Assembly: GCA_949318235.1 (NCBI GenBank)
Contig: OX439127.1
Span: 32,326,873-32,390,872 of the forward strand
Reading direction: 5' to 3'
Source: Ecdyonurus torrentis
Lineage: Eukaryota > Arthropoda > Insecta > Ephemeroptera > Heptageniidae
DNA length: 64,000 bases
The notes under the pieces are model-generated. The model did no database searches. It was given only the letters and a program-made list of their open reading frames with translations, and had not been told where the DNA came from. The translations under genes were made by a program, and so were the position numbers. The first letter of the stretch is position 1, and every line of letters starts with the position of its first letter. Of this stretch, positions 1-25,545 are shown one piece after another.

Positions 1-728
1 TAGGACTCGCCTATTTTTAATGTTTAAAGCTGTTTTAGAGTATTATTTTCTTTTTGCATTTGCTTTGTATGCACTACTACTACAGCCACTTTTATAATCA
101 ATATTTAAATGAGGATAAATCCATCACAGTGGATATACAATGTTAATTATTTAAAAATAAAATAATTCTTCTTTCTCTATTACTATTATTATTTTATTTT
201 TAATTTTTTAACATAATAATACTTTTATAATTAATATTTTACTATAATCTATATTATTCATTTATAACTATACTCTATAGAAGTAATAAGTTTTAACTAA
301 TATATTAGTAAATTATTTCAATTATTTACATAAAAAAAATCATTATTAAACACACTGTTATAGAGAACAGTATATAATTGGAATTAATAGTTAGCAGGAA
401 ATTAAACAAGCTCCATAAAGTTTACATCTTTATTTGTCAAATGCAATAAGTGCAGGTAATAACTACATTTTTAGCCTTAGAAAAAAACATGTTAGAAAAT
501 ATTACATTTATGATTATTGTAGCATCGTTGTTACTGAAAATATTTGAAACTCTAAAATCTGGCAAGGTGAAAACATACAGTATATTACTCATTACATAAC
601 ATTATTTATAAGCTAGAATAAATCAGTCAATAGTGATAAAGACTGGGGAAAGAGGTACACCATTTGTTATTCTGGCTTTTTTATTTATCAACTCTTATTA
701 TGATATTATTTAACGTTGGATACAAAAA
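1..728. other. Sequence downstream of the cathepsin D gene, probable 3' UTR and flank
   Basis: AT-rich sequence with no supported coding exon. It follows the cathepsin D stop codon on the minus strand and probably holds its 3' UTR. Several TTTATT words on the plus strand (AATAAA on the transcribed strand), for example near 430 and 680, could be polyadenylation signals, but they are too common in such DNA to choose between. Confidence 0.4.
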
Positions 729-5773
<5,045 letters not shown>

Positions 5774-6166
5774 TTTCACTTAATAATTTGAAACGTCCAA
5801 ATCAAACCAAAGGCGACAACCGCGGACTGGAGAGTGGAGACGGTGAACTGCAGTGCTGAGTGCGTAATTTTTCTCACCACCACAAATGACAAGTCACAGT
5901 ACAGCTTGAGTCATAAAGCGTGATTTTAATAATAATTGCGTCGTTTATGCGCCAGCTGCCAACTCTATTTTCTGATCATACGATGTTTTGTTCGTAGACG
6001 TAATTTCGTATCTGCTCTACTGGTCGATGTCGGTCGATGTCCCCTTTCAGCTTCAGCCTGCCCTTCAGCACCCCAGGCCCTGGCATGAGCATTGCCAATT
6101 GCTGTCGAAGTGCTGTATCATCGTGTATCGTGTCATCATCCGTCAAGTCCGCGTCACGTCATGAAT

Positions 6167-6172
6167 CACGTG
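6167..6172. promoter_or_regulatory. E-box (CACGTG), candidate CLEAR-like site upstream of cathepsin D
   Basis: ATCACGTGCA lies 394 bp upstream of the cathepsin D start codon. CACGTG preceded by T resembles the CLEAR element bound by TFEB/Mitf-type factors in lysosomal gene promoters. One six-base site is weak evidence: CACGTG also occurs elsewhere in the window (near 25342, 31207 and 53447). Confidence 0.3.
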
Positions 6173-6923
6173 CACTCGTGCTGCTCGTGCTAGCTGCTCG
6201 TGCAACATGCAGGGAGATGCTATGCTAAGGGATTGGGGGGAGGGGGGGGGGGGGAGGCCTTTGGATCACGGACTCTTGTAGTTGTAGTGACGACTCAACC
6301 AGGATTCAACTCGCCTTCATGCCTTAGTTGCCTTGCAATCCTTGCATATGCCCCCGACGCCGCCGGCGTCCCTGTCCCCGCGGCCCGCGAGGTGCAATAA
6401 AAAAAAATATTTATATATGCAATTTTATGAGTGCAAAGAGCGCAATTATATATAATAGTATAAACATGCATACACTCTGAGCTATATATAAGCTAAGACA
6501 AATTTGTGATTTTACTATTCATATTAATAAAATAAAATCATGCGGATAAAAAAAAGTTCATTTTCATATTTATTACGGCCTGATTACGGCGCATAAATAT
6601 ATATTTTATATAATAATATGTATTTGTTATGCATATATGCGATGTTGAAAAAGTTGAATCGAAATCTTTGAAATTATGCTATAATTTTCGCAAATTTACA
6701 CATATTTGGCGAACATAAAAAGGAACAAATAATAAAGTTAATATATCCCAGTAAACCACATTTTTTTCACATGTACATTTGACATTTGCAAGTACTTTTC
6801 CGATGCAAGAATGTAGTACCAGTGACGTCACATGAGCTGGGAGAAGTGACACTCTTTACAACGGGAAAAGTACATAATGCAATTAAACTATGTACTTGTG
6901 AAAAACTGTGGTTTTTACTGGGA

Positions 6924-6965
<42 letters not shown>

Positions 6966-7274
6966 TGAAGAACATTACAATCACCGCGGACGTGATGCGT
7001 GACCGTGACACACACGGTGTTATTATAATAATTCGATTTTGGGTTGGAATTTTTTTACGTTTTGTTTCTAAAAATAATAATTTTCGACTTTATTTTGCAG
7101 TGCTGATTTTTTTTACCCCCCCCCCCCCTCCCCAATTTAAAAGGAACCGCAAGGGCAATGTGCGGCAATGTGAACGTCCTTTGCTCTGATGAAAATTAAT
7201 TGCTCGAGGACATTTAATGTTTAAAATACTCTCTGTCATTCCCTGAACTCCGGCTGAACTCACGATGAAAAGTT

Positions 7275-7531
7275 CAGCGTTGCCAGGTTGAAAATGTTTC
7301 AGAGCGCCAGAAGACTGGCGCGAAAGCGCCATAAGCGCCGCAGGCAAAAAAATTATAGGGCCACGCCCACTTTTGGCCCGGACACGCCCACTTTCGGCCC
7401 TTTTTGCCCTCAAAAAGGGACCTTTTGGGGGCGTAGCAGTGGCGCTTTGGCGCAAGCGCCACCGCCTTTGCGCGCCACAGGCCTCGTCAGAGCGCCATTA
7501 TGGCGCTTAAGCGCCACACCTGGCAACGCTG
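7275..7531. mobile_element. Non-autonomous hAT element with 8-bp target duplication
   Basis: A GC-rich 257-bp block with perfect 14-bp terminal inverted repeats (CAGCGTTGCCAGGT at 7275-7288 and its complement at 7518-7531). It is flanked by the exact 8-bp direct repeat GAAAAGTT (7267-7274 and 7532-7539). CAG-starting ends with 8-bp duplications are the hallmark of hAT transposons. The interior is full of GGCGCT/AGCGCC words in both orientations, which probably form subterminal hairpins. The overlapping ORFs are compositional artefacts. Confidence 0.92.
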
Positions 7532-8637
7532 GAAAAGTTAAATTCATAGCTTTTCCGGCAGTGATTGTGATTGGCGAAACCTGGGCGAAACTTACACCGA
7601 AGAAACGCGAATTTGTTCGAAGCAACCCGAACGTTTTGTTTATTTACGTTTTTGTCAGCCGTCAGCCGTCAATCTTCTTGCTTGCTTCATCATTCCGTTC
7701 AGTTCCTTGGGTCGTGGCTTGTACATAGAAATATGTATAAAAACATCTGTTTCAGTCTTTGTATCCATTAATGTGAGATAAGATAAGGTTATTTAAATTA
7801 ATACTATATCTTCCTATGCAACATTTTTAATCAACCTAATGATCAATCAAGGTGGTAAGTATGTGTTTATGCTATGCTCATACCTTGCATAGATATACAT
7901 ACCAGTATGTATGTATGTATATGGCGTTGTATTGTAAATACATTACATACTGAAAGAAATATTAGGCTATCATACGTATAATGTACTTACGCACATACAA
8001 GTACAACATCATACATATTAGTATGTATGTATATGATATGCTCATTATCTATTGTATGTAAGATTCAAAATAATGGACGGTAAAAATCGGGCTGATCATT
8101 ATAATATGTTTTTGTGCCCTTTACAAATCGTACATACTATCATAATCATAATGTACAAAATGTGTTATTTATTATATTGCATATACACATTTTAGAGAGA
8201 GGAAGACACATATGTACCGCACGGAAATCAAAAACTTGCACAACAATAGACTGAATTGCATTAAAGTGCAAAAGTTATTCATTTTACGAATGTCTGTTAG
8301 AAGGTCCGCAGACAAAAGGCCATGGCTGTGCGGACAGGACAGGTAATAAAGCGAGTAATAATTTCGGCGAGTGGCACATAGGTAGTGTAATTTGTCCACG
8401 GGCCGTGTGTCATGTATGTATATGCATTTAATTTCGGTACAGTCTCAGCTTACAATGTATATATTTATAATTTATATATGCACTTAAATGTTAGTATAAT
8501 ACATATGTTCGCCATTTAAAGCATCCATGTGTAAATATGTAAATACATTGTCTTTAGGCAAAATTGTAAATAGAGTAACATTTTACATCAGAGTGCACAT
8601 ATATCATACATAAAAGTGCACTGGCCTGGGAAAAAGC

Positions 8638-8823
8638 GCGGGCTGACTTTATACACCCATTATCTCTGCCTTAATGGGGCCTCATTTCAGAACATTTGAA
8701 GTACATACATACCTATATATATTCAAATTTGTTCTTAACATCTGCATGACATATTACATATGCCTCAAAATTTTGAACTGAGTGCCTAAAGTAGAGATAA
8801 CTGGGTGTTCAAAAGTCAGCCCA
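8638..8823. mobile_element. Inverted-repeat element (MITE-like)
   Basis: The left end GGGCTGACTTT followed by ACACCCA and TTATCTCTGCCTTA is matched in inverse order on the right by TAAAGTAGAGATAA, TGGGTGTTC and AAAAGTCAGCCCA. The element is about 185 bp. There is no ORF and the superfamily is unknown. Confidence 0.7.
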
Positions 8824-9127
8824 GTTGACTGTATTGAACTTAAATGAAAAAAGTATTTACATACTTATACTGCAAGAAAACATAAAACTCAATGTGGTCT
8901 CATAGCAATGTGTATGCACCTACAAGCTTTATCATGTGTGTACGTCACATACTTCTTAATGATGTTCACTTACAATCAAGGGTATTGTTAGAAGATTGTA
9001 GCTGTTGTTGGTATATATATAATATACGCTCCTCCCACTAAAATTGCTTTGTTCATCCATGCTATAGTATGCACTTACATACCACTTTTTGTGAAAAGAG
9101 GTATACATACATATTATATATATATAT

Positions 9128-9300
9128 CGTCGTTGGTCTGCTATAATGTCCGATGTCCAATTGACCTTGAAAAAATAAATTTCATCGGATCGACCCCAAA
9201 TTTTGGATTTTTCCATTTCAGGCTATTTGCAGCAAAAATATATTTTTTAAGGTCAAAATATTCGTCAAATGGACATCGGACAATATGGCGGACCTGTGAC
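9128..9300. mobile_element. Inverted-repeat element (MITE-like)
   Basis: TGTCCGATGTCCAATTGACC near 9147 is inverted as GTCAAATGGACATCGGACA near 9266. Imperfect pairing continues outward through GGTCTGC/GCGGACC. The element is about 170 bp, sits between AT-rich flanks and has no ORF. Confidence 0.65.
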
Positions 9301-10134
9301 AATATATATTATTATTATTATTCTGACACTCGTTTGCAACAATTTTAATATGTAATGCAAGTTGGTTTTTTTCCTGTTTATTTGGATTTGCAGAAAAGCT
9401 AAGTTATAAACTTTGTTCATTAACCTTTTTCCACTGCTTCCAAAGTTGATTTTATATGATACATTATGTATATGCAATGCATATTATATGGTATTGTGTC
9501 ACCCTCTTGTTCGGTTCATTTTTTCATTTGGGAGTCTCTCAACGCGCGCCACCTAGTCGTGTGGCTCTGAAATTGTGTGACCCGAGGTCATCACGTCCTT
9601 ACTCCTTACAACCTCATAGAAGTTTGTTTAAAGTTGATAGACCTACCAGTGGCTGAGCAATGAGCCCCAACCGAGAGCGAGAGAGTGCCATTTAAAATAC
9701 ATTGAACCTTATGGCACTGGCAATGTTAACAAATTATTCAAACGAGATGGTTAACCAATACCATACTATGATATACTGCATACATATTAAAAAAGTTAGA
9801 AGTATAAACTGTAATTTAAATTTATTCTATTTGATTGAACTACTATGTATATGTACCAAAAAGACTACTGTACTGAATAGTTTGGAGTATGGTGTTTTGC
9901 ATATTTTATGATAAAATATTATATTGTATGTAATATACTACAGTTATTACTATTAGCATTATTACAATACTTTATGTTTTAAGCTAATTTTATTGTTGCA
10001 GTAACTTGCAAGTCTTGAACACCACTGCTGCACTGCAGCTTTTTAAAGAAAACATAAGATGCCCTAGCTGATGTAAAGGAACATATAATTTAAAAATACC
10101 TGTTATCAGACTATAGCTAGCAAGTTTTGTTACA

Positions 10135-18368
<8,234 letters not shown>

Positions 18369-21300
18369 TTTTGGATGTATATACAGGATAGGAAGCTCTT
18401 GTTGGTCATAGTCAAAAACTATCTTTCAACAAAATATGTAGAATATGCATAATACAATATGAGTGTGGCATTGACATTTAATGTGTGCTGGCTTTTATTT
18501 AACAGCTCACTACTGATTGGTAGAGCCAAAATCAATGAATGAAACCGCTATTAACAATAATTTTGTTGTTACAAATCATTTAATCCATTTTACCTGTGTC
18601 TTTTTGTTATATGTTTCTGCCTCTATTTAATGCTGTGATATTCAAATACTGTGAGAACTGTGACAAAAAAAAATTCTATGTACTACTATGAACCTCAATA
18701 TATATGCAATGATTAATGGTACTATCAAATAATAGATCATAAGTAAATTGTATATTAAAAATTGTTGACGATTGATAAATTATAATCCATTTGTCTTCCT
18801 ATAACTTATTTACATAAAATTGTGTGTATGTAACTACATCTTAAAAATTATATGCCTAATATAATTTGAACAATGAATTAATGTACTTATTTTTGTATAC
18901 TTATTGTAAGAAAATTATTTCCATTCCAGTAAGGGTTATCCAGTAAGTGTCAACTTCTAAAGAAGGTTGCTCATCCACACTTAATTTAAAGGGAAAAAAA
19001 GTTTAATGTGACAAGGTGGTATATAGTGCAGTCAATATGACTCCTCAGTGTGTAAAACAACAGTTGATTCTACCTTCTGCCACATTGGGGATTAGAATGT
19101 TTAAAAAAAAATTAATTGTGTACCTAAAAAGAAGCTTAACAGAAAAGCTGAAACCTCATGTTTAGGTTAATTGGCCTGAAATAAACCAATTTGGGCAACA
19201 ACAACAAAAAAGTGTTGAAGTGGATGGGTATAAGTCTTAAACATGAGGTTGCTGTTGCTTCTGTTCAGGCCAGTTCAGGGGTTCTTTATCAAAGTGTAAT
19301 GTGCATTACAGAAGTGGGGATATCAACTATAGTTAATGGGGCTTTTACCATAGCCTCTACAAATATATTCTACTTAAATTATTCAATTTTGGTTTACAAC
19401 ATGTTAAGCATGTGCTGAATTTAAAGCAGCTAGTCTTGTAGTATATAATCACCTAAATTTTCTATTATGTCAATTTCATTCCACGCTATAACTTTAACTC
19501 TAATTCGTTCCCTACTGTAACATTACCTTTAAAGTTAACTTCTACGGTATGTTAAATATAACATTAACAGTGTATTTAAATTATACATATTTTTTATTGC
19601 ATATTTATAAGTTTGATTATACATGCAGATTGTATTTTAATAATCTTTACATAATTATAAATAAACACTTATTTTATTATTTCTCTAGCCTCATATATCT
19701 CTTGATTTTATTATTTTTATTATATTTAAATCAGATTTAATACTAAAGTATTATAGTGGGAATGACTTTTGAAATGTACGTTATAGATATATTGCAATGT
19801 GTAACGACCTCGCGCAATGTTAAATCTATACTATAGAAATAACCAGTTGACATTATAAAGATATGTTAAACGACTACAAGACTGAAACCAGCGATTGACA
19901 AAAAGTCCTAATTTTTTATGTCTTAATTTTCAAGGAAAAATTGTTAAAAAATGATTGTTAAGCATGTTGTAATCATATTGAAAATGATAATAAATAATGT
20001 TGTTATTTCCAAAATAAAAAAATCTTTCTATTAATGCCTCACTCATAAGTCTTGATTCCTATTCCTTGCACTGTTACAACATTGAAACTGCAGTGTGTTA
20101 ATGGACGTTATCGGTTTAGCGCGCGGGGTGCTGCGGGGAAAGCTAAGGGTCCCCTAATTTAACATTACGCTTATGGAGAAAAACACGTTTTTTGCAATTT
20201 TTGAGAAAACTACTCCACCGATTTTGGAGAAATTTAAATGAGAAATACTAGACATACTTTTACGTGTTTTAAGCCGTAGAAAATTTTTAACAAAGCATCA
20301 TAATTTTCCCAAATGTAATGATTATAGGCTATTATAAATAGAAATATAGTCATTTTATTGTATTTTAGGAGTAATATACAACTTTCAAAAATATAAAATC
20401 AAGTTGTTTTTTTCAACTGCAATGCCATTTATATAATTAATTGCATAGGCTGTATAATATATCTCCTCCTCTGATAATGATTAGCTGCAAGTATAAAGAT
20501 CATTCAGATATACGTACATTATACATACCATATTGCCATATTGATCATTTTATAAACTTATAAATGTTATGTATAATATATAATGTGTAGTTGAGAAGTT
20601 TTTATATGATGTTGAGTTTGATTATATTGTTTCGCGCTTTTACAGTTATTGTAGAGAACCTCTATAAGTTATTGCGCCCCTCCGCTCTTCTCGCATTAAT
20701 TTATATTATTTGTGATGATTTGTATAATCGCGCTCGAGGTCATTCTCAACGTTCCATCGGTTCCATATCGTTAATTGGTCAAACCGGTCAACCGATATGG
20801 ATCAGATATGGATAAACCAATCAATGCTGAGGCTCTTCTAATGTGCGCAAGCGCCCAAGTGCCTATAAGCGCGACATTTTTAATTTGCATCTCACAGCTG
20901 ACGCTAGTGGGGCGAGGGGCAAGGGTCGTTACAGCGTTACAGTAACGACTGCTTTATTGGTGATTTTATTGGCTCAATTTATCGTTTGTTGGTACGTATT
21001 GTGTAAAATTATTTATTTTTTATGGACAACTAACCCCTTTTTGGTAACTGGTAAGTGGTGGTCTGATGGATGCATTTTTGTTCCACCTTTATCGGGCATA
21101 TGTGGCATGTAAGCTGCGTGTATATATGTATGTATAATATGTAATTGCATACATATTATAACTTTGATTAATGTTATTAGCACTCTGCGATTCAAGGGTC
21201 TATTATGACACAACTGCTTTTTTTTCATATGTACTCATCATAATGTATGTACATACTCATCAAGTGTGACATTATGTATACCGATATGGACAGTATGATA

Positions 21301-22281
21301 AGTTACAAAGTATGGATTGGGTGTATTGAAAAGTGGTGCATGTAGCAACATAGCCACGAAGATAACACTATAACACAGGTCAAGGTTATAGTAACTAAAA
21401 AGGTAGTACAGTCGATTCACCATGCAAAAGCGGTTTTTTGCTTCACACCTTCCTATCTAAACCCATGTTAAAAGGGGTCATTTTAATAAATCATAGCGCA
21501 ACTAATACGAATTGTCAGAACATAAAAAACATATCACGGCATGCCTAAACAAATCAGCTATTGTTTTCAAATCTATGAATATCCACCTGAGTTGATTAGT
21601 ATTATTAATTAATGATTTTCTGAGACGTTGTAATCTGCCGCTAAGATTGGCTGTCGAAGTGACTTCGGGCATCTCCGCAAAAGTGGTTTTCTCTCCCCTG
21701 AACCCCCTGCATAAGTAGAATGCGGTGACCTTACTACCTATTTAGTTACTATATTCAAGGTAAAGAGCAGGTGCGGTGGGTGGGTGGCAAAAAAACATTG
21801 AAATGTTGCCTTTTACTTCCTTTGTTTGTAACGTAATGTGTCCCCGTATCGGTACACATGTTTATGATGCATAATGCATATACAAACATATATGATATGT
21901 ATAACCATATGCATACATATCATATACCATACCGTATAGTTTAGTATGTATATGTACCGTACACAACACAGATATGTATATTATGCATGCAAACATTATG
22001 TATGTATGATATGTACATTACACCTGTCACCTCTGTCACATCATGAGTAAATTAAAATTTAAACAGATCATCGTTACATACCTACTGATGAAGAAGTATC
22101 ATATAAACATAATATAGTGTATGATATACATAATACTTAATAAAGAAAAGCATTTTCACATATAGATTGCAAGTACTTATCCCATCAAAGAACGTCACGC
22201 TACCAGCCCACATGATGTCACTAATGGAATGGTGGACATTTAATCGGACATTTTTTTGCAATTCACATAATAAAATAAGTT

Positions 22282-22648
22282 ACATACATACATACATATC
22301 ATGACGCTATAAATCCCTTTCGGGGTAAGCCAACAACACAGGTGTTTTATCCTGACCCAGTGATAGACCTCCACAACTTCCTATCCTGACATACTTCACT
22401 TGCTTCCGCCAGTCTCATACCTTGTTTCATACATTTCCTTTTGCATTTCATACTGCGTACATTCTTATTTTTCAAACATCTTCCAACCACCTCAGACCAT
22501 GATGTTTTAGGCCTGCCTCTATCTCTCCTTCCATCCACTCTACTATGAAATACCTGCTTTGCTATTCTTTCATCACCCATTCTCTCAACATGACCAAACC
22601 ATCGTAATACACTGTTCTCATACTTCTCAGTCACAGTTTCTTTTACTC
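22282..22648 (-). mobile_element. 5'-truncated non-LTR retrotransposon (LINE) with 11-bp target duplication
   Basis: The minus strand encodes the C-terminal end of a reverse-transcriptase polyprotein: TEKYENSVLRWFGHVERMGD, then GRRDRGRPKTSWSEVV, stopping at 22347-22349. The WFGHV...RGRPK signature is typical of LINE C-termini; RTE-like is my best guess at the clade. A 3' UTR of about 50 bp follows, then a (GTAT)n tail at 22282-22298. The exact direct repeat TAAAATAAGTT flanks the insertion (22271-22281 and 22649-22659), so 5' truncation happened at integration. It cannot move by itself. Confidence 0.9.
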
Positions 22649-23435
22649 TAAAATAAGTTTATTACCCTTATTTTGGTCTCCGTCTCTCTATAAGCATATG
22701 TGGTTCTGTCTTGTTTTAGACATACTTTGAGCATATAGCCGGGATGGAACCACTAGGGCCCACCTGGTCAAATGAAAGGGGGTTAAGGGGAACTCAGAGA
22801 GCCAGAGGCATTGCAAATAAACGCCTGACCATGTGGTTCAGCCGACCACCTGGGGATTGCCATTTGCTCGTTGTGCCCATGACATAAATAAATACATACA
22901 CAACCTTGATCAGACACCCCTTTATTTTTTTGTTGGATTTATTATCAGTGTAATGAAAGCAATTGTAAGCTTGTAAGTTTTGTAACACATAAATTTGCAA
23001 TGACTTTATAAATTAATATTTATAGTATGACATTGTTTTTTCCCCCCTCCTTGATAGTGATTTACTGGATTGTGATGAGACACATTTGCCACTTTTCTTA
23101 CACTTTATATGGATCTTGTATAATATGTTAATTTTGTCCTCTTGCAATAAAATATATAGGTTTCATAATAAATTTCTGTACAAATCATCCGTTCTGCTGG
23201 TTCACAACATGAACCATGAACAAATTTAATATAAAATAGTTCTGAAAATCAATTAATGACAAAGACAGCTGAAAGTCAGAAATAGAAAATGCTGAGTTTT
23301 CAGCAGCTTATGCTTTCCCCCCCCCCCCCCCCCCCCCAATTTCCCTTGTCTCCTTATGTTACATATCTGCACATTTTTGAGCATTTGTGTGGCATATTAG
23401 TATATATTAATTGTATATATTTATTGTATATCAAT

Positions 23436-23508
23436 GTTTACCAGTCGAAGTGAACGAACAACACTTTACAAATTTCACTCAAAATGAACGATCTGCTTTT
23501 GGCGCTTC

Positions 23509-23540
<32 letters not shown>

Positions 23541-23768
23541 AAATATGTTTATTCATTTCTTTCATCCTACAATCACAATATACAGAAGCATATCGGCTTA
23601 GGTTATTGTATCAGTTGATACAATTAGAAATGATAGTCAAAATACACATAATTATAACACATATTATAACATTACATATCACAAATGCTTCTACTCGTTT
23701 TAACATGAGAACTAGATGGGGGAACTTGGAATTTGTAAAGTGTAGTTCGTTCACTTCGACGGGTAAGC
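23436..23768. mobile_element. MITE with about 30-bp terminal inverted repeats and an internal A tract
   Basis: Left end TTTACCAGTCGAAGTGAACG then AACAACACTTTACAAATT; the right end is the complement of TTACCCGTCGAAGTGAACG then AACTACACTTTACAAATT. It is about 333 bp. A run of about 28 A residues (23510-23537) lies inside. The ORF across it is not supported as a gene. Confidence 0.85.
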
Positions 23769-23786
23769 ATCGATATATATAATGTA

Positions 23787-24146
23787 TGTAAGTAAGTAAG
23801 TATCATGACGCCATAATCCCTTTCGGTGTAGGCCAGGATAAATCCTTTCCAGTAAGAGGGCTTACAATGATCTGTGGCTCACCCTTTATCACCACACTCC
23901 TCTGGGCTCCTAATACCAGACCTGTGCAGCTCGGACCACCAAATCTTACAACGGCAGCACTCGCCACTATAGACGAGAGGTGGTCAAACTGCCTGGCTAA
24001 CCTACGTATTGCAGGGGCAATGTACACACTGAAACTTCACCATTCTAACCACCGCTCTTTACAAGCTGGCCTTTCAAGGCCAACCTGGCTTGTTATCGAA
24101 CGACGAACCTCCAGCGTGCCAAACGAGCACGCTAACCACTACACCA
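23787..24146 (-). mobile_element. tRNA-derived SINE sharing its 3' tail with the neighbouring LINE
   Basis: On the minus strand the head reads TGGTGTAGTGGTTAGCGTGC, a good match to the tRNA A box. GGTTCGTCGTTCGATAAC about 40 bases on resembles a decayed B box. A body of about 250 bp follows, then a tail CCGAAAGGGATTATGGCGTC plus ATGATA and a (CTTA)n run. That tail matches the LINE at 22282-22648 (CCGAAAGGGATTTATAGCGTC then ATGATA). AT-rich flanks (ATATATATAA on both sides) may be the target duplication, but are low complexity. Confidence 0.8.
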
Positions 24147-24160
24147 TATATATAAATAAT

Positions 24161-24163
<3 letters not shown>

Positions 24164-24214
<51 letters not shown>
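24164..24214. repeat. (TG)n microsatellite
   Basis: About 25 TG units beside the SINE head, followed by a short TA run. Confidence 0.96.
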
Positions 24215-24217
<3 letters not shown>

Positions 24218-24588
24218 CCTATATATATATATATATATGTCAGTGGCGTAGCAAGGATTTTACCGCAGGGGGGGGGGGGGTCAGGTCTGAACCAGCCGGG
24301 GCAAAGTCCCCAAAAGCCCGCCGCAGGCGTGAAATTTTTTGAGGCCACGCCCCTTTTTTGATGAAATTTATGTATTTACTATGCATTTAATTTTATATGA
24401 AGTAAAAGTAAGTTTGAGATTTTGACGTGCCAAAATGTGGATTTGCTTCTGACATACAAAATTATAAAACTACTATTTTATTTGCTACATTATTAATATT
24501 TTATTTTAGAGACAATACTTGATATTTATAACTATTTAGTCAATTTTGACTGGGAATATCGAGTGGTAGCACAATAACACAATATGAC

Positions 24589-24625
<37 letters not shown>

Positions 24626-24712
24626 ACAATAAAAATGAAATGGAGAGAAAAGCTATAAATATAATGCCTAATTAAGCCACTCTGAAGAAGCAATGCGGAT
24701 ATTTCATTAAAC

Positions 24713-25027
24713 CAATGTTTTGATGCTCAAAATATTTTTAAGGGTGCATTTTTTTAAAGAATTCTATAAAAAAATTATATTTAAAATTAACTAACAATTA
24801 TAAATTGCTGTATTCTTTGTATTTCATTTTATATACTGTAGCACTGTATTTACGCAGCCCGCAGAACGTAAAACACCTGATGACTGCAACCCAAAGTTCA
24901 CAAAAACTTAAAAAATATATATCATTGAACTTTACTGACAGAAATTACTTCCATTATTGTTAAAAGCAGATTTCAGGAATACAAAATTACAACCTTAAAA
25001 TAATTTTAAGCTTCAAATCATTTTTCA

Positions 25028-25030
<3 letters not shown>
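24713..25030. mobile_element. Diverged short relative of the large inverted-repeat element at 31601-32686
   Basis: The ends ATGTTTTGATGCTCAAAATA and ATAATTTTAAGCTTCAAAT match the inner arm motifs of the larger element. The centre TAAAACACCTGATGACTGCA then ACC is the complement of the larger element's central GGTTGCGGTCATCAGGCATT (few mismatches). The outer arms are absent. There is no ORF. Confidence 0.7.
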
Positions 25031-25063
<33 letters not shown>

Positions 25064-25514
25064 GCATAGAAAACATTGAAACAACATGTTCTAAACATGA
25101 AATGGGATCTACAAAACTGATGATATTTTTTTACCAGAATGTAAATGTGGCCCAACAAGAGAGCTTGAAAAAAAATGTAAAGTATGCAATTTGCGTGAAT
25201 ATTCATGTTTATGACGTCATAAACAGGCAAAAACTAGTATAAAAATTTTGTGCGGGTTGCATAAATCGAAATTTTCTGATCACTGCTACGGCGCTACAGT
25301 TGGGTTTTGAGACCAATTAATGTTATTTATGTAAGTTCCATCACGTGTTTTGTTATGTAAATGCAAATGTTTTTATGTTGTCTATGCCTTTAAGTTCAAG
25401 AGTACCGTCAGGTAATTTATTGTTTTACAATAAAAGAAAAACCAGTCAAAACTAAAGAGAATTTCAGCAGCTCTTATACACAAGTTTTGCAATACCAATT
25501 TTACTTCTTTTTAG

Positions 25515-25545
<31 letters not shown>

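Larger units (their letters stand above)
5774..10134. other. Divergent intergenic region between cathepsin D and CLN3
   Basis: 4.4 kb between two start codons facing away from each other. The first 600 bp (5774-6400) is the most GC-rich part and presumably carries the cathepsin D promoter; it includes a CACGTG box at 6167-6172 and a G-rich tract at 6233-6254. The rest holds a (TA)n run at 6926-6962, a hAT-type element at 7275-7531, and inverted-repeat elements at 8638-8823 and 9128-9300. A splice-acceptor-like site sits at about 10001, upstream of the CLN3 start. No coding exon is supported here. Confidence 0.6.

Noticed and set aside
7090..7728. Overlapping ORFs of 121 and 146 codons on opposite strands
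   Set aside because: They cover the GC-rich hAT element at 7275-7531 and its flanks. GC-rich DNA is poor in stop codons, and no protein family is recognisable.
24067..24146. Functional tRNA gene
   Set aside because: The A box is good, but the B box is degenerate, no acceptor stem closes, and a SINE body and LINE-like tail follow.
23867..24217. Plus-strand ORF of 116 codons
   Set aside because: It is antisense to the SINE and continues into a TG microsatellite.
24241..24360. Third hAT element starting CAGTGGCGTAGCAAGGAT
   Set aside because: The left end looks like a hAT terminus, but I found no inverted partner end or 8-bp duplication, so it is at most a fragment.
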